In this document: piece after piece, positions 18,734 through 28,025 of the stretch | Layout of the letters: each line of letters starts with the position of its first letter | Numbering within the stretch: position 1 is the stretch's first letter | Assembly (NCBI GenBank): GCA_902615845.1 | Contig: CACMQS010000004.1 | Span: 62,001-126,000 of the forward strand | Direction: 5' to 3' | DNA from: an uncultured Alphaproteobacteria bacterium | GTDB lineage: Bacteria > Pseudomonadota > Alphaproteobacteria > HIMB59 > GCA-002718135 | Length of the DNA: 64,000 nt | The notes under the pieces: generated by a model | Told to the model about the DNA's origin: nothing | The model's database searches: none | The model's input: only the letters and a program-made list of their open reading frames with translations | Made by a program: the position numbers and the translations under genes

Positions 18734-19069
18734 ATGGCAAATGAAGATCAAAATAATAACAATAATAAGGACGATTTTCAAAGAGGCCTTTTATTAGATA
18801 CAAAGCCTAAGACAAAAAAACCATCTATGTATAATGTTCTACTATTAAATGATGACTATACCCCTATGGAGTTTGTTGTTATGGTATTAGAAAAAATATT
18901 TAATAAAAAACAGGAGGAGGCTACACAAATCATGCTACATGTTCACAAAAACGGTATTGGTGTTTGTGGAACATTTACTTATGAGGTTGCTGAGTCTAAA
19001 TGTAAATCAGTAATGGATATGGCAACAAAAAATGAACATCCTTTACAATGCACAATGGAAAAAAGTTAA
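18734..19069 (+). CDS. clpS: ATP-dependent Clp protease adaptor ClpS
   Basis: The 111-residue N-end-rule adaptor binds ClpA and delivers substrates with bulky N-terminal residues. The family core is clear: [17 protein letters not shown] (about residues 34-50) with the amino-acid-binding Asp-Asp, then [20 protein letters not shown] hydrophilic, Asn-rich N-terminal tail (to residue 20) is typical. Its stop overlaps the clpA start by one base, the usual clpS-clpA pairing. Confidence 0.95.
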   Translation: MANEDQNNNNNKDDFQRGLLLDTKPKTKKPSMYNVLLLNDDYTPMEFVVMVLEKIFNKKQEEATQIMLHVHKNGIGVCGTFTYEVAESKCKSVMDMATKNEHPLQCTMEKS

Positions 19070-21342
19070 TGCTGTCACAAAATTTAGAAAAAACATTAAG
19101 AGAAGCATATCAATTAGCAACTAACTATAAGCATGAGTATGTAACTCTAGAGCATTTATTATTTTCTCTTTTGGAAGACCAAGATGCAATTAGTGTTCTT
19201 AAAGCGTGCGCAGTAGATATATCAAATCTAAGAGACAGTGTTGAGAAATTTATTATTAATGATTTAGAAAATCTTAAAGAGAATTTTACTGGAGAGCCAA
19301 AATTAACAAATGGTTTTCAAAGAGTTTTACAAAGAGCTGCTATTCACGTGCAATCGAGTGGAAGAGAGAGTGTTACAGGAGCTAACATGATTGTAGCTTT
19401 ATTTTCTGAAAAAGAAAGTCATGCAGTATATTTTCTTCATCAACAAAATATGAGCAGATTAGATGCTGTTCAATATATATCACACGGTATTTCTAAAAGT
19501 AACGAAAGTTTTGAAAATGAAGAATTTGTAGATAGTCAAACAAATGACAATGATTCACAACAAAAACCGAAAAGTGCTTTAGGTCAGTTTTGTATTAACT
19601 TAAATGAAAAATCAAAAGATGGTAAAATTGATAAGCTAATCGGAAGAAGCAAAGAACTTGATAGAACAATTCAAATTTTATGCAGAAGACAAAAAAATAA
19701 TCCTTTATTTGTTGGAGACCCTGGTGTTGGGAAAACAGCAATTGCTGAAGGATTGGCAAAAAGAATTACAGAAAAAAAAGTACCTAAAATTATGGAGGAC
19801 GCAATTATATATTCACTGGATATGGGTGCTCTACTTGCTGGTACAAGATACAGAGGTGATTTTGAAGAGAGATTAAAAGCAGTTCTTAAAGAGTTACAAA
19901 AAAAAGACAAAGCTGTTTTATTTATAGATGAAATCCATACCGTTATTGGTGCAGGAGCAACCAGTGGAGGATCAATGGATGCCAGTAACTTACTAAAACC
20001 CTCTCTAGGCAATGGTACTCTTAAATGCATTGGTTCAACTACTTATAAGGAGTTTAAAAACTATTTTGAAAAGGATAGAGCTTTGGTTAGAAGATTCCAA
20101 AAAATTGATGTTAAAGAACCATCAAAAGATGAGACAATCAAAATTCTTGAAGGTTTAAAAACTTACTATGAAGAACATCACAATATTAAATATTCACCTG
20201 AAGCTATTATTAGCGCAGTTGAATTATCAAATAAATATATAGGTGATAGGAAACTTCCTGATAAAGCTATTGATGTCATTGATGAAGCAGGAGCATCGCA
20301 ATATTTATTACCCGAAGAGAAAAGAAAGAAAATTATTCTATCAAAAGATATAGAAGCAGTTGTTGCTTTAATGGCAAGAATTCCAACTAAATCTGTTAAT
20401 CAAAGTGATAAGAATAGTCTAAAAAATCTAGAAAGAGATTTGAAAAATTTCGTATTTGGTCAAGACAAAGCTTTAGAAGAGCTTTCATCTTCCATAAAGT
20501 TAGCAAGAGCAGGGCTTAGAGAAGATGGTAAACCAATAGGCTCGTACTTGTTTTCTGGACCTACTGGAGTTGGAAAGACTGAGGTAGCTAAACAATTAAG
20601 TAATACACTTGGTATTAAACTTCTTAGATTTGATATGTCAGAATATATGGAACGTCATACTGTGAGTAGACTGATTGGGGCTCCTCCAGGTTATGTTGGC
20701 TTTGATCAAGGGGGATTATTAACAGATGGTGTAGATCAAAATCCTCATTGTGTACTTCTTTTAGATGAAATTGAAAAAGCTCACTTTGATTTATTCAATA
20801 TACTTTTACAAGTAATGGATTACGGAAAACTGACAGATCACAATGGTAAGACTATAGACTTTAGAAATGTAATATTAATAATGACAACTAACGCTGGTGC
20901 AATTGATGTATCTAAAAACAAAATTGGCTTTAATGCAAAAAGATCTAACGATGATAGTAGTGATGCAATAAATAGAATTTTTTCACCAGAATTTAGAAAT
21001 CGTATTGACTCAATTATTCATTTTAATCATTTATCTAAAAATATTGTACTTTCGATAGTAGATAAATTTATTATAGAAATTGAAGCACAGCTCGAAGATA
21101 AAGGTGTTTCATTATCGATTAATAAAGAGGCAAAAGAATTCCTAGCTGAAGAAGGGTATGATGAAGTGTACGGTGCTAGAGAATTAGGCAGAGTAATACA
21201 AGAAAAAGTTAAAAAACCGATGGCTGAAGAACTTATCTTTGGTAAACTTGCTAAAGGTGGTCATGTTGAAATTACATGTAAAGATAAAAAAATTAACTTT
21301 GAATTTTCTAATAAACAAGAAGTAAAAAAAGAATTAGCCTAA
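19069..21342 (+). CDS. clpA: ATP-dependent Clp protease ATPase subunit ClpA
   Basis: The 757-residue AAA+ unfoldase feeds ClpP. It has an N-terminal Clp_N repeat domain (from [14 protein letters not shown]), the first AAA module (Walker A GDPGVGKTAIAE), no long middle domain (so ClpA and not ClpB) and a second AAA module (GPTGVGKTEVAKQL, Walker B VLLLDEIEKAH), then the ClpB_D2-small domain. ATG 19069 overlaps the clpS stop (TAATG), giving coupled translation. An upstream in-frame ATG at 19048 inside clpS is less likely. Its stop overlaps the convergent acyltransferase gene by four bases. Confidence 0.95.
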   Translation: MLSQNLEKTLREAYQLATNYKHEYVTLEHLLFSLLEDQDAISVLKACAVDISNLRDSVEKFIINDLENLKENFTGEPKLTNGFQRVLQRAAIHVQSSGRESVTGANMIVALFSEKESHAVYFLHQQNMSRLDAVQYISHGISKSNESFENEEFVDSQTNDNDSQQKPKSALGQFCINLNEKSKDGKIDKLIGRSKELDRTIQILCRRQKNNPLFVGDPGVGKTAIAEGLAKRITEKKVPKIMEDAIIYSLDMGALLAGTRYRGDFEERLKAVLKELQKKDKAVLFIDEIHTVIGAGATSGGSMDASNLLKPSLGNGTLKCIGSTTYKEFKNYFEKDRALVRRFQKIDVKEPSKDETIKILEGLKTYYEEHHNIKYSPEAIISAVELSNKYIGDRKLPDKAIDVIDEAGASQYLLPEEKRKKIILSKDIEAVVALMARIPTKSVNQSDKNSLKNLERDLKNFVFGQDKALEELSSSIKLARAGLREDGKPIGSYLFSGPTGVGKTEVAKQLSNTLGIKLLRFDMSEYMERHTVSRLIGAPPGYVGFDQGGLLTDGVDQNPHCVLLLDEIEKAHFDLFNILLQVMDYGKLTDHNGKTIDFRNVILIMTTNAGAIDVSKNKIGFNAKRSNDDSSDAINRIFSPEFRNRIDSIIHFNHLSKNIVLSIVDKFIIEIEAQLEDKGVSLSINKEAKEFLAEEGYDEVYGARELGRVIQEKVKKPMAEELIFGKLAKGGHVEITCKDKKINFEFSNKQEVKKELA

Positions 21343-22472
21343 TTTTTGAAAGGAAGATAATCTTCTAATTTTTCTTTTTGATTATCAATAAGCTGTTTTT
21401 CATTATCAAGAAAATTTTGAATAGCTTTACTAAACTCTTGATCTTTTATCCAATGAGCACTCCATGTTTTTGTAGGCGCGTAACCTCTTTGCAATTTATG
21501 TTCACCCTGAGCGCCTGCTTCCACAATTTGAATCTTATTTTCAATTGCATATTCAATTGCTTGATAATAACAAAGTTCAAAATGTAAAAATGGCACTTCA
21601 TATTTTGATCCCCATAATCGTCCATACAAATGAGTTTTACTTATAAAATTGATTGCAGAGGCTACCATTTTATTTTCTTGATAAGCCATTATAAGTAATA
21701 TTTTGTTTCTAAAATTATGTAATATTTCAAAGAAAAATTCTTTAGTTAAATAAGTAGAACCCCATTTTCTTCCTGTAGTATCTAAATAACAATCGTAAAA
21801 AAAATTTATGTGCTCTTCTTTAATGTCATTTCCATTAAGTAATTTTACAGTTAAATTATTATTTTCAATACATTGTCTTTCTCGTCTAATAATTTTTCTT
21901 TTTCTTGAGGATAAGTCATTTAAGAATTCATTAAAATTTTTATATTCATTGTTGTTCCAATGAAATTGTATTCCTGATCTAACCATAATATTATCAATTT
22001 CATTCCAATTTGATGCATCATTGACAAAATTAAAATGAAGAGAAGAAACATTTATTTTTTTTGCCTCTTCTATCATATTATTAATAACTTGAACTTGCTT
22101 TGTCCTTTTATCTTTTACTGATTTGTTTAAAACAATTCTATCACCGGTTACTGGTGTAAATGGTATTGCAGATTGAAGTTTTGGATAATAGTTTATTCCA
22201 TATCGATGATAGGCATCAGCCCAAGAATGATCAAAAATATATTCTCCAAAAGAATGATTCTTTATGTAAAGTGGACATAATGAGATAATTTTATCATTTT
22301 CTTTTTCAATATAATGATATGGCTGCCAACCTGTTTTGGTATTTGCACTATTACTTTTTTCTAAAGCATAAAGAAATTCATATTGTAAAAACGGATGATC
22401 ATTACCAACACATTCGTTCCAATCAGAACTTTTGATGTTACTGAGCGAAGAGCAAAAAAAATGTTCACTCAT
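21339..22472 (-). CDS. FemAB/GNAT-like N-acyltransferase family protein (DUF482/COG3146)
   Basis: The 377-residue protein matches the COG3146 (FemAB-like, DUF482) family: an N-terminal NDHPFLQYEFLYALE segment, HSWADAYHRYGINYYPKL, FTPVTGDRI, SSRKRKIIRRERQ (about 185) and the C-terminal EAGAQGEHKLQRGYAPTKTWSAH motif. These proteins have a tandem GNAT fold. The substrate is unknown. The start is ten bases from the RidA gene end, so the two minus-strand genes may form one unit. It overlaps clpA by four bases. Confidence 0.85.
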   Translation of the reverse strand: MSEHFFCSSLSNIKSSDWNECVGNDHPFLQYEFLYALEKSNSANTKTGWQPYHYIEKENDKIISLCPLYIKNHSFGEYIFDHSWADAYHRYGINYYPKLQSAIPFTPVTGDRIVLNKSVKDKRTKQVQVINNMIEEAKKINVSSLHFNFVNDASNWNEIDNIMVRSGIQFHWNNNEYKNFNEFLNDLSSRKRKIIRRERQCIENNNLTVKLLNGNDIKEEHINFFYDCYLDTTGRKWGSTYLTKEFFFEILHNFRNKILLIMAYQENKMVASAINFISKTHLYGRLWGSKYEVPFLHFELCYYQAIEYAIENKIQIVEAGAQGEHKLQRGYAPTKTWSAHWIKDQEFSKAIQNFLDNEKQLIDNQKEKLEDYLPFKN

Positions 22473-22481
22473 TTGGAGTAT

Positions 22482-22946
22482 TTATTTAATTTTAATTATT
22501 GCGTCTATTTCAACAGATATATTGAGTGGAAGAGCATTTGAACCAACTGCGAACCGCGCATGTCTTCCTTTGTCACCAAAAATATTAACTAATAAATCTG
22601 ATGCTCCATTTATAATTTTAGGTTGATCAGTAAAGTTGTCATTACAATTAACAAAACCTCCAAGTTTTAAAAAGCTGTCTAATCTGTCCCAATCACCATT
22701 TATGGATGTTTTTAGAGCTGCAATAATATTAATGCAGCAAATTTCAGCAGCTTTAATTCCATTTTCTTCAGAAATATCTACACCAACTTTTCCACTATAG
22801 AGAATTTTTCCATCCATTACTGGTCCTTGACCTGATACATAAACAGTACTATCTGAAACTTTATAAGGAACGTAATTTGCCAGTGGTGTTGGCATATCAG
22901 GAATATTTAAATCTAATTTCTTGATATTTTCTTCAAAGATGTGCAT
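22482..22946 (-). CDS. RidA/YjgF-family protein
   Basis: About 154 residues from ATG 22946 (MHIFEENIKKLDLNIPDMP). The family pattern appears in VYVSGQGPVMDGK, AEICCINIIAALK and GHARFAVGSNALPLNISVEIDAIIKI-like C-terminal segments. RidA proteins hydrolyse reactive enamine/imine intermediates, but the usual C-terminal arginine (for RidA, IECIA) is not certain here, so a related YjgF subgroup is possible. The longer frame to 22988 adds only a hydrophobic run without a good start. Confidence 0.85.
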   Translation of the reverse strand: MHIFEENIKKLDLNIPDMPTPLANYVPYKVSDSTVYVSGQGPVMDGKILYSGKVGVDISEENGIKAAEICCINIIAALKTSINGDWDRLDSFLKLGGFVNCNDNFTDQPKIINGASDLLVNIFGDKGRHARFAVGSNALPLNISVEIDAIIKIK

Positions 22947-23043
22947 TACATATATATAAAACAATTTGGGTGAAGGTAAAGAAAACAAATATGATTAAAT
23001 TTAAAAAACTATATATTTTCATCTTCATTTTCTCAATATTTTT

Positions 23044-23053
23044 AAAAGGAGAG
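23044..23053 (+). promoter_or_regulatory. Strong internal Shine-Dalgarno before the cyclophilin
   Basis: The sequence AAAAGGAGAG sits six bases before ATG 23060 and lies inside the frame that could begin at ATG 22991. It supports the short (cytoplasmic) form, while the upstream start would give a signal-peptide-like N-terminus. Confidence 0.55.
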
Positions 23054-23059
23054 ATTTTA

Positions 23060-23557
23060 ATGGCTGATGAAAAAAAAGATATTATACATATGACACTTAA
23101 AGATGGTGTTGTTGTAATAGAGACAAAACCAGATGTAGCACCAAAACATGTCAAACAAATTAAGCAACTTATTGAAGAAGGTCAGTATGATGGAGTTGTT
23201 TTTCATAGAGTGATTGATGGTTTTATGGCTCAGACGGGAGATGTAGAATTTGGAAATTCAACTAATGACGATTTTAATCTATCAAGAGCTGGTACAGGTG
23301 GTTCAAAACTTCCTGATATAGAAGCTGAATTCTCTTCAGAAAATCATGGAAGAGGGGCAGTGTCCATGGCCAGAGCTCAAAATCCAAATAGTGCTAATAG
23401 TCAATTTTTCATTTGTTTTAATGACTGCTCTTTTCTAGACGGTCAATATACTGTTTGGGCTCAAGTTACCGAAGGTATGGAATATATAGATAATATCACA
23501 AGAGGTGAACCACCTGCCGATCCAGATAAAATAATTAAAATGGAGATTATTAAATAA
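23060..23557 (+). CDS. Peptidyl-prolyl cis-trans isomerase (cyclophilin type)
   Basis: About 165 residues from ATG 23060. The cyclophilin core is plain: GVVVIETKPDVAPKHV, VFHRVIDGFMAQTGD, RGAVSMARAQNPNSANSQFF and FLDGQYTVWAQVTEGME. It speeds proline isomerisation in folding proteins. An in-frame ATG at 22991 would add 23 residues (MIKFKKLYIFIFIFSIFLKG...) that look like a signal or anchor sequence, giving a periplasmic form. The strong Shine-Dalgarno favours 23060, but both forms are possible. Confidence 0.9.
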   Translation: MADEKKDIIHMTLKDGVVVIETKPDVAPKHVKQIKQLIEEGQYDGVVFHRVIDGFMAQTGDVEFGNSTNDDFNLSRAGTGGSKLPDIEAEFSSENHGRGAVSMARAQNPNSANSQFFICFNDCSFLDGQYTVWAQVTEGMEYIDNITRGEPPADPDKIIKMEIIK

Positions 23558-23561
23558 TTAA

Positions 23562-24644
23562 ATGTTTGTAGCTGACTTGCATAATGATCTTGTGCAAAGA
23601 GTTATTGAAGGTGAAGATGTTACTAAACTTACATCGCACGGGCATACGGATATACCAAGGTTATTAAAATCTGAAATTGATTTAGAAATTTTAATTATTT
23701 GGGTCTCAAGTAATTCTAAAGAACCAAATTTTTTTAAAAGAGCTGATAAAATGTATGATGAGATTGAAAGAATTTCATCACATAAAGAAATTGTCATTCC
23801 AAAGAAACTTGCGGACATTAATGAAGCAATAGAAAAAAATAAGTTAATACTTCCAATTTCAATGGAAGGAGGAGAGGGTTTAGAAAATGATATCAATAAT
23901 TTATATCATTTTATTGAAAGGGGCCTTTTCTATTTCGGCCCAACTTGGAATCATTCTTTGGATTGGGTTTCATCGAATTATGATGAGACATACAATTCTT
24001 CAAAACTTAAAAGTCATGGTTTAAACGAATTCGGGAAAAAAGTTATTTCTATTTGCCAAGATAATAATGTGCTAGTTGATGTTTCACACATTGGAGAGAA
24101 AAGTTTTTGGGATATTGCATCAATAAGTACCAAACCTTTTATAGCTTCGCATTCTAGCGTGTATAATTTGTGTCCTCATTTTCGTAATTTAAAAGATGAT
24201 CAAATTGAAGCTATTAAAAAAGTAAAAGGGTTTATTGGTCTTAATCCATACCCTTTTTTTATTGATAAATCTTTTAAAGAAAGAGAAACTAAAGAAAGAA
24301 AAAAATATATTGATGAATTAAATTCTATTGAAAGAAAATATTCAAATAAAACATCTCAATGGATTGCAAAACAACATTTTCTTCAAAAAAAATTAGCAAA
24401 TATATGTCCGAGTATAGAAATATTTGTTGATCATATTGAGTATGTAATTAATCAAATAGGTATTGATTATGTTGGAATAGGCAGTGATTATGATGGCCTT
24501 GATTGTTTGCCAAATAAATGGAATGATTGTCTAGATCATATGATAATTCAAGAAAGTTTAGAAAAAAGAGGATATAAAAATAGTGAAATTGAAAAAATTA
24601 TGGGAAAAAATATCTTAAGAGTTTTGGAAGAAATCTATAATTAG
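23562..24644 (+). CDS. Membrane dipeptidase (M19, renal-dipeptidase family)
   Basis: The 360-residue zinc peptidase has the HxD motif at the start (ADLHNDLVQRV), a bridging Glu in MEGGEGL, a metal-binding histidine pair (DVSHIGEKSFWD, ASHSSVYNLCPHFRN) and the late GIGSDYDGL. Family members cleave dipeptides, including D-containing ones. No signal peptide is seen, so it probably acts in the cytoplasm. The 3' end overlaps the convergent LysE-type gene by 30 bases. The gap to the cyclophilin is four bases. Confidence 0.9.
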   Translation: MFVADLHNDLVQRVIEGEDVTKLTSHGHTDIPRLLKSEIDLEILIIWVSSNSKEPNFFKRADKMYDEIERISSHKEIVIPKKLADINEAIEKNKLILPISMEGGEGLENDINNLYHFIERGLFYFGPTWNHSLDWVSSNYDETYNSSKLKSHGLNEFGKKVISICQDNNVLVDVSHIGEKSFWDIASISTKPFIASHSSVYNLCPHFRNLKDDQIEAIKKVKGFIGLNPYPFFIDKSFKERETKERKKYIDELNSIERKYSNKTSQWIAKQHFLQKKLANICPSIEIFVDHIEYVINQIGIDYVGIGSDYDGLDCLPNKWNDCLDHMIIQESLEKRGYKNSEIEKIMGKNILRVLEEIYN

Positions 24645-25232
24645 AAGTATACCAATTAAAACTAAAATTATCCCTGATGTTTTTTGAATAAAGTTTTTTC
24701 TTCTCTGAAAAAAATTGCCCATTCCATAACTTGTTACTACAACTGAAACTATAATATACCAAATTCCATCTATTACAGATGCAGTAATGACAAGAATTGA
24801 GTGTGAAAAAAAGAATGCATCTATTTTTACAAATTGTGAAAATACTGCTGAAAACCATATGAGAATTTTAGGATTTAAAATTGCTATAGAAAATCCCTGT
24901 AAAAATGAATTAAAATTTTTTTGATTATTTATATGTTCAATTTCTTGATTTTTTTTAAAAAGAAATTGGAACCCTATAAATAATAAGAATAGAATTCCAA
25001 TAATTTGTATAAATTGAAATAGTATTTCATTTGTTGTTAAAATAATTATTAGTCCAGTTACTGCAAAAATTGCGTACACGCCCATACCAATCCCGTGACC
25101 AATAGAAGTCAGAATGCCAGCATATCTATTAATTGTAACACTGTTTCTGATAATTAATGCCAAACTAGGCCCAGGAGACATAGCTCCAGCAATACATACT
25201 AAGGCAAATTGAAGCCAAAAGATAAAAGTCAT
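24615..25232 (-). CDS. LysE/RhtB-family amino-acid exporter
   Basis: The 205-residue protein has about six membrane helices. The family signature AGAMSPGPSLALIIRNS (about residues 15-31) is followed by GIGMGVYAIFAVTGL. LysE/RhtB proteins export amino acids or small derivatives. Location between a dipeptidase and pdxJ fits a role in releasing amino acids made by peptide breakdown, which is inferred only. It starts one base after the pdxJ stop, and its 3' end overlaps the dipeptidase. Confidence 0.88.
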   Translation of the reverse strand: MTFIFWLQFALVCIAGAMSPGPSLALIIRNSVTINRYAGILTSIGHGIGMGVYAIFAVTGLIIILTTNEILFQFIQIIGILFLLFIGFQFLFKKNQEIEHINNQKNFNSFLQGFSIAILNPKILIWFSAVFSQFVKIDAFFFSHSILVITASVIDGIWYIIVSVVVTSYGMGNFFQRRKNFIQKTSGIILVLIGILLIIDFFQNS

Positions 25233-25967
25233 TTAATTTTTTGTTAGAGATAAATATTTTTTAATTGTTTTTTCTAAACCAAATTCAAAGGTATCACAGA
25301 TCAGAGCATGACCTATTGAAACTTCTTCGATATCATTAATATTTTCTAAGAAAAATTTTAAATTTTCCAAATTTAAATCATGGCCTGCATTTAATTTAAT
25401 TTTAGGAAATTCTTTTTTTAAATATGTTGATACATCTATATAGGATTTTATGGCAGTATCTTTATTCTCTATAAAATTATGAGCATAATCGTATGTATAA
25501 AGTTCAACTCTATCAGTTTGTATAACTTCTAAATTTTCCAGTGTTTTAACCGATGGATTTATAAAAATTGAAACACGAATTTTATTTTTTTTAAATTCAC
25601 TAACAATATCTCGAAGAAATTCTTTATTTTCATGACAATCCCAACCAAATGAAGAGGTTAATGCACCAGGTGGATCTGGCACTAATGTGACTTGATTGGG
25701 TTTAACCTCAATTACTTTTTTAACAAAAAAATCTGATGGATATCCTTCAATATTGAACTCTTTATTTTCAAATTTTGCCAATAAATTTTTTAATGGCTCT
25801 AGGTCAGAAAATTTTGCATGTCTTTCATCAGGGCGAGGATGAACTGTAATGCCATCAGCACCAAAGTTTAAACATTTATTACTAATATCAATCAAGTTTG
25901 GTAAGTCAGCACCTCTTGCATTTCTCACTAAAGCAAATTTATTTACATTTACGCTTAAAGCTGTCAT
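25233..25967 (-). CDS. pdxJ: Pyridoxine 5'-phosphate synthase PdxJ
   Basis: The 244-residue barrel enzyme condenses 1-deoxyxylulose 5-phosphate with 3-amino-2-oxopropyl phosphate to form pyridoxine 5'-phosphate. Typical segments: LSVNVNKFALVRNARG, GADGITVHPRPDERH (about 36-50), the catalytic Glu region FNIEGYPSDFF, TLVPDPPGALTSSFGWD and the C-terminal SIGHALICDTFEFGLE. It is essential for vitamin B6 synthesis in Gram-negative bacteria. The stop is adjacent to the LysE-type start. Confidence 0.93.
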   Translation of the reverse strand: MTALSVNVNKFALVRNARGADLPNLIDISNKCLNFGADGITVHPRPDERHAKFSDLEPLKNLLAKFENKEFNIEGYPSDFFVKKVIEVKPNQVTLVPDPPGALTSSFGWDCHENKEFLRDIVSEFKKNKIRVSIFINPSVKTLENLEVIQTDRVELYTYDYAHNFIENKDTAIKSYIDVSTYLKKEFPKIKLNAGHDLNLENLKFFLENINDIEEVSIGHALICDTFEFGLEKTIKKYLSLTKN

Positions 25968-26041
25968 AATTTATTAATTTTTTTATTTTAACTTCACTTA
26001 TTATTTTTATTAATCAATAACATCAAATTGAAAGGAGTAAT

Positions 26042-26362
26042 ATGAATAAATTTTATTTAATCGGAAAATTAAGTCCAGAATACGTTAAAGGTTATATGAG
26101 TAATCCAGATCAAGATAGAGCAGCGATTGTAGGAAGTGCTGCTGAAAAAGCTGGAGGTAAATTACATAGTTTAGAATTTGTAAGAGGTGACTTTGACATG
26201 ATTGCTACAGCAGAAGGTGATTATGAAACAATGCTTGCCATGAAGGTTACAGCTTTACAATCAGGAATGTTAAATGAATTAATCATTTTAGATACCAAAT
26301 TTGATATGGTTAGTACTGTAAAAAAAGCAGTGGAAGCCTCTGGAACTTATAAAAAAACTTAA
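26042..26362 (+). CDS. GYD-domain protein
   Basis: The 106-residue GYD (DUF3303-like) protein has a ferredoxin-like fold typical of dimeric alpha/beta barrels. It shows the family start FYLIGKLSPEYVKGYM, then AEKAGGKLHSLEFVRGDFDMIATAEGDYETM. Function is unknown; such small barrels often bind small molecules. A strong GGAG Shine-Dalgarno (26034-26037) suggests good translation. It ends nine bases from the convergent glutathione transferase gene. Confidence 0.8.
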   Translation: MNKFYLIGKLSPEYVKGYMSNPDQDRAAIVGSAAEKAGGKLHSLEFVRGDFDMIATAEGDYETMLAMKVTALQSGMLNELIILDTKFDMVSTVKKAVEASGTYKKT

Positions 26363-26370
26363 GAATTACT

Positions 26371-27027
26371 TTAAATTATTTTTCCATACGTTTTAAGCAT
26401 CCATTCATTAACTTTTGGATGCTTATACACTTCTTCTCTCAATTTATTTAATTTCTCATAGGGTTCTAATATGTTAGCTGGAACACCATCTAAAAGGCCT
26501 GAACTTAACCATCCCAGCAATCTCCAAATTGCTAAATCAGCAATAGAAATTTTTTTACCAACAAAGAAATTAGAATCTTTATTTTCTAAAAGTAAATTTT
26601 CAAGAAATTGAAACCATTTTGGTAAATGTTTTGTTGCTAATATTTTTCTCGCTAATTCTAATCGTTCCTTTTCTTTATCTCTGCCAGACAGAGTTACTAG
26701 ATAGTTAATGTCTTGTGCTGCATCAATTATTTGATCAATTTGTGCTGCTTCAAAATCATTATTTTTTGGATATAAACCTGATAACTTTCCACAAAATCTG
26801 GCAATTGCTCCAGTTTGTGCAAAAATTATACCATCAACATCTAAAACTGGTAACTGCTTAAATGGTGCTATTAGCCCGTTAGGAAGTTTCCCATCTTTTT
26901 TTAGCGCTTCCGTATCTTGACTTTCAAAGCGATAATCTTTGAAAGGAATATCACCAATAAATAGGGCTAAACGCGCAACCTCAGCTCTCCAAAAAGGTAT
27001 TTTGAAATAGTATAATGTAATTTCCAT
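26371..27027 (-). CDS. Glutathione S-transferase
   Basis: The 218-residue soluble GST has an N-terminal thioredoxin-like domain (YYFKIPFWRAEVARLALFIGDIPF; cis-Pro in FKQLPVLDVDG; then the glutathione-contact segment TGAIARFCGKLSG) and an all-helical C-terminal domain with the SIADLAIWRLLGWL motif. It conjugates glutathione to electrophiles, or binds related ligands. It is one of three GST-fold proteins within 5 kb. Confidence 0.88.
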   Translation of the reverse strand: MEITLYYFKIPFWRAEVARLALFIGDIPFKDYRFESQDTEALKKDGKLPNGLIAPFKQLPVLDVDGIIFAQTGAIARFCGKLSGLYPKNNDFEAAQIDQIIDAAQDINYLVTLSGRDKEKERLELARKILATKHLPKWFQFLENLLLENKDSNFFVGKKISIADLAIWRLLGWLSSGLLDGVPANILEPYEKLNKLREEVYKHPKVNEWMLKTYGKII

Positions 27028-27062
27028 ATTGATTTTTTAATTATGATCTATGATACACGGTT

Positions 27063-27461
27063 ATGAACAAAAAAGTAGATATTTTAATTGTTATAATTAA
27101 TATTATTTTCTTTGCCTATTTTGCAATCCAACTAATAATATTTACAGATGAATTTTCAATTAACAATTTAGGTTTCTTTAATCACGCTGTTGCAGGATTA
27201 TCAGAAATAATTGGTATTATTTTTATTTCATTCATTATAGCTTTATCAATTATTGTTTTTAGAGGTCTTGAAAGGCAGCTTCCAATTATTTTAATAATCT
27301 TTCTTTTTCAATTTTTAGCTTCATTAAATTTTTGGAGATATGTATTTACCGATAGTCCTGGGGAAACAAATCTTAATACTATAACCATAAATGCTATTAT
27401 TTTTTCAATTATATCTTTTTTAAACTTAATATTGATTTTCAAAAATATTAATAAAATCTAA
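27063..27461 (+). CDS. Hypothetical four-helix membrane protein
   Basis: The 132-residue protein has four predicted membrane helices (about residues 4-27, 40-66, 74-95, 106-128). I do not recognise a family. It lies divergent from the GST gene (36 bases between their starts), so the two might share a regulatory region. Confidence 0.6.
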   Translation: MNKKVDILIVIINIIFFAYFAIQLIIFTDEFSINNLGFFNHAVAGLSEIIGIIFISFIIALSIIVFRGLERQLPIILIIFLFQFLASLNFWRYVFTDSPGETNLNTITINAIIFSIISFLNLILIFKNINKI

Positions 27462-27484
27462 ATTATTTTATAACTATTTTTTAT

Positions 27485-27871
27485 TTAACATTTATCATTT
27501 TTAATTTCATTTTGCCTAATAGGCATTGAGTCAATTAAATTAAATAACCTTAAAAATATTTTATTATCTTTACTATAATCTTTAATAGAACCATCGTAGC
27601 CTATTAACCATATTCCAAATTCATTACTAATAAACTTTGGTGTTTCAAACTCAGTATTTTTAAATTTTTCAAAAAATATAAATTGTACATTTCTATCATT
27701 TGCTGCACATCCGTTCTCTTGAATAAATTTTTGTGAAGATAAAAATATTTCCCCTTTTTTGTCTTCAAATGAAATAATTACTAATCTTTTTTCCCAATTT
27801 AAATCAGATATTTGTTTAGCCATTGTTTCAACGTTTATAAAAAAAATAAATGATACAATAATATATTTCAT
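27485..27871 (-). CDS. DUF4174-family protein
   Basis: The 128-residue protein starts with a short signal-like stretch (MKYIIVSFIFFINVETMA). The rest matches the DUF4174 pattern, including GIWLIGYDGSIKDYS and the typical ending FNLIDSMPIRQNEIK. The family has a thioredoxin-like fold and no known function. It sits six bases downstream of the tRNA-Thr gene on the same strand, so the two could be transcribed together. Confidence 0.7.
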   Translation of the reverse strand: MKYIIVSFIFFINVETMAKQISDLNWEKRLVIISFEDKKGEIFLSSQKFIQENGCAANDRNVQFIFFEKFKNTEFETPKFISNEFGIWLIGYDGSIKDYSKDNKIFLRLFNLIDSMPIRQNEIKNDKC

Positions 27872-27876
27872 TTTTA

Positions 27877-27951
27877 TGGTGCTGATACCGAGAATCGAAC
27901 TTGAATCTGACCGTTACCAACGGCCTGTAATAACCATTATACTATATCAGC
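27877..27951 (-). tRNA. tRNA-Thr (anticodon GGT), CCA encoded
   Basis: On the minus strand a cloverleaf folds: acceptor GCTGATA/TATCAGC, D-arm GTAT/TTAC, anticodon stem GGCCG/CGGTC with loop TTGGTAA (anticodon GGT), T-loop TTCGATT, discriminator A and CCA (27877-27879). The T-stem TCAAG/CTCGG has one A-C mismatch, and the D-stem has one mismatch, so it is somewhat weak but plausible. Confidence 0.85.
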
Positions 27952-27995
27952 TCAATCTATTTAATATCACAAAATTTTTTAATGAAAAGAAGTGT

Positions 27996-28021
27996 AATTA
28001 GCGGACTCAAGTCCGCTAATT
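27996..28021 (-). terminator. Perfect stem-loop at the end of the 28969-28026 operon
   Basis: A 12-base-pair perfect inverted repeat (27996-28007 with 28010-28021) with a two-base loop directly follows the minus-strand gene at 28026. There is no U-run on that strand, so it may work as a processing or stability hairpin; on the plus strand it is followed by TTTATTT. Confidence 0.6.
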
Positions 28022-28025
28022 TTAT

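Noticed and set aside
27759..28001. Plus-strand frame running across the tRNA-Thr gene
   Set aside because: It translates through a tRNA and antisense to the DUF4174 gene; its codon content is explained by those features.
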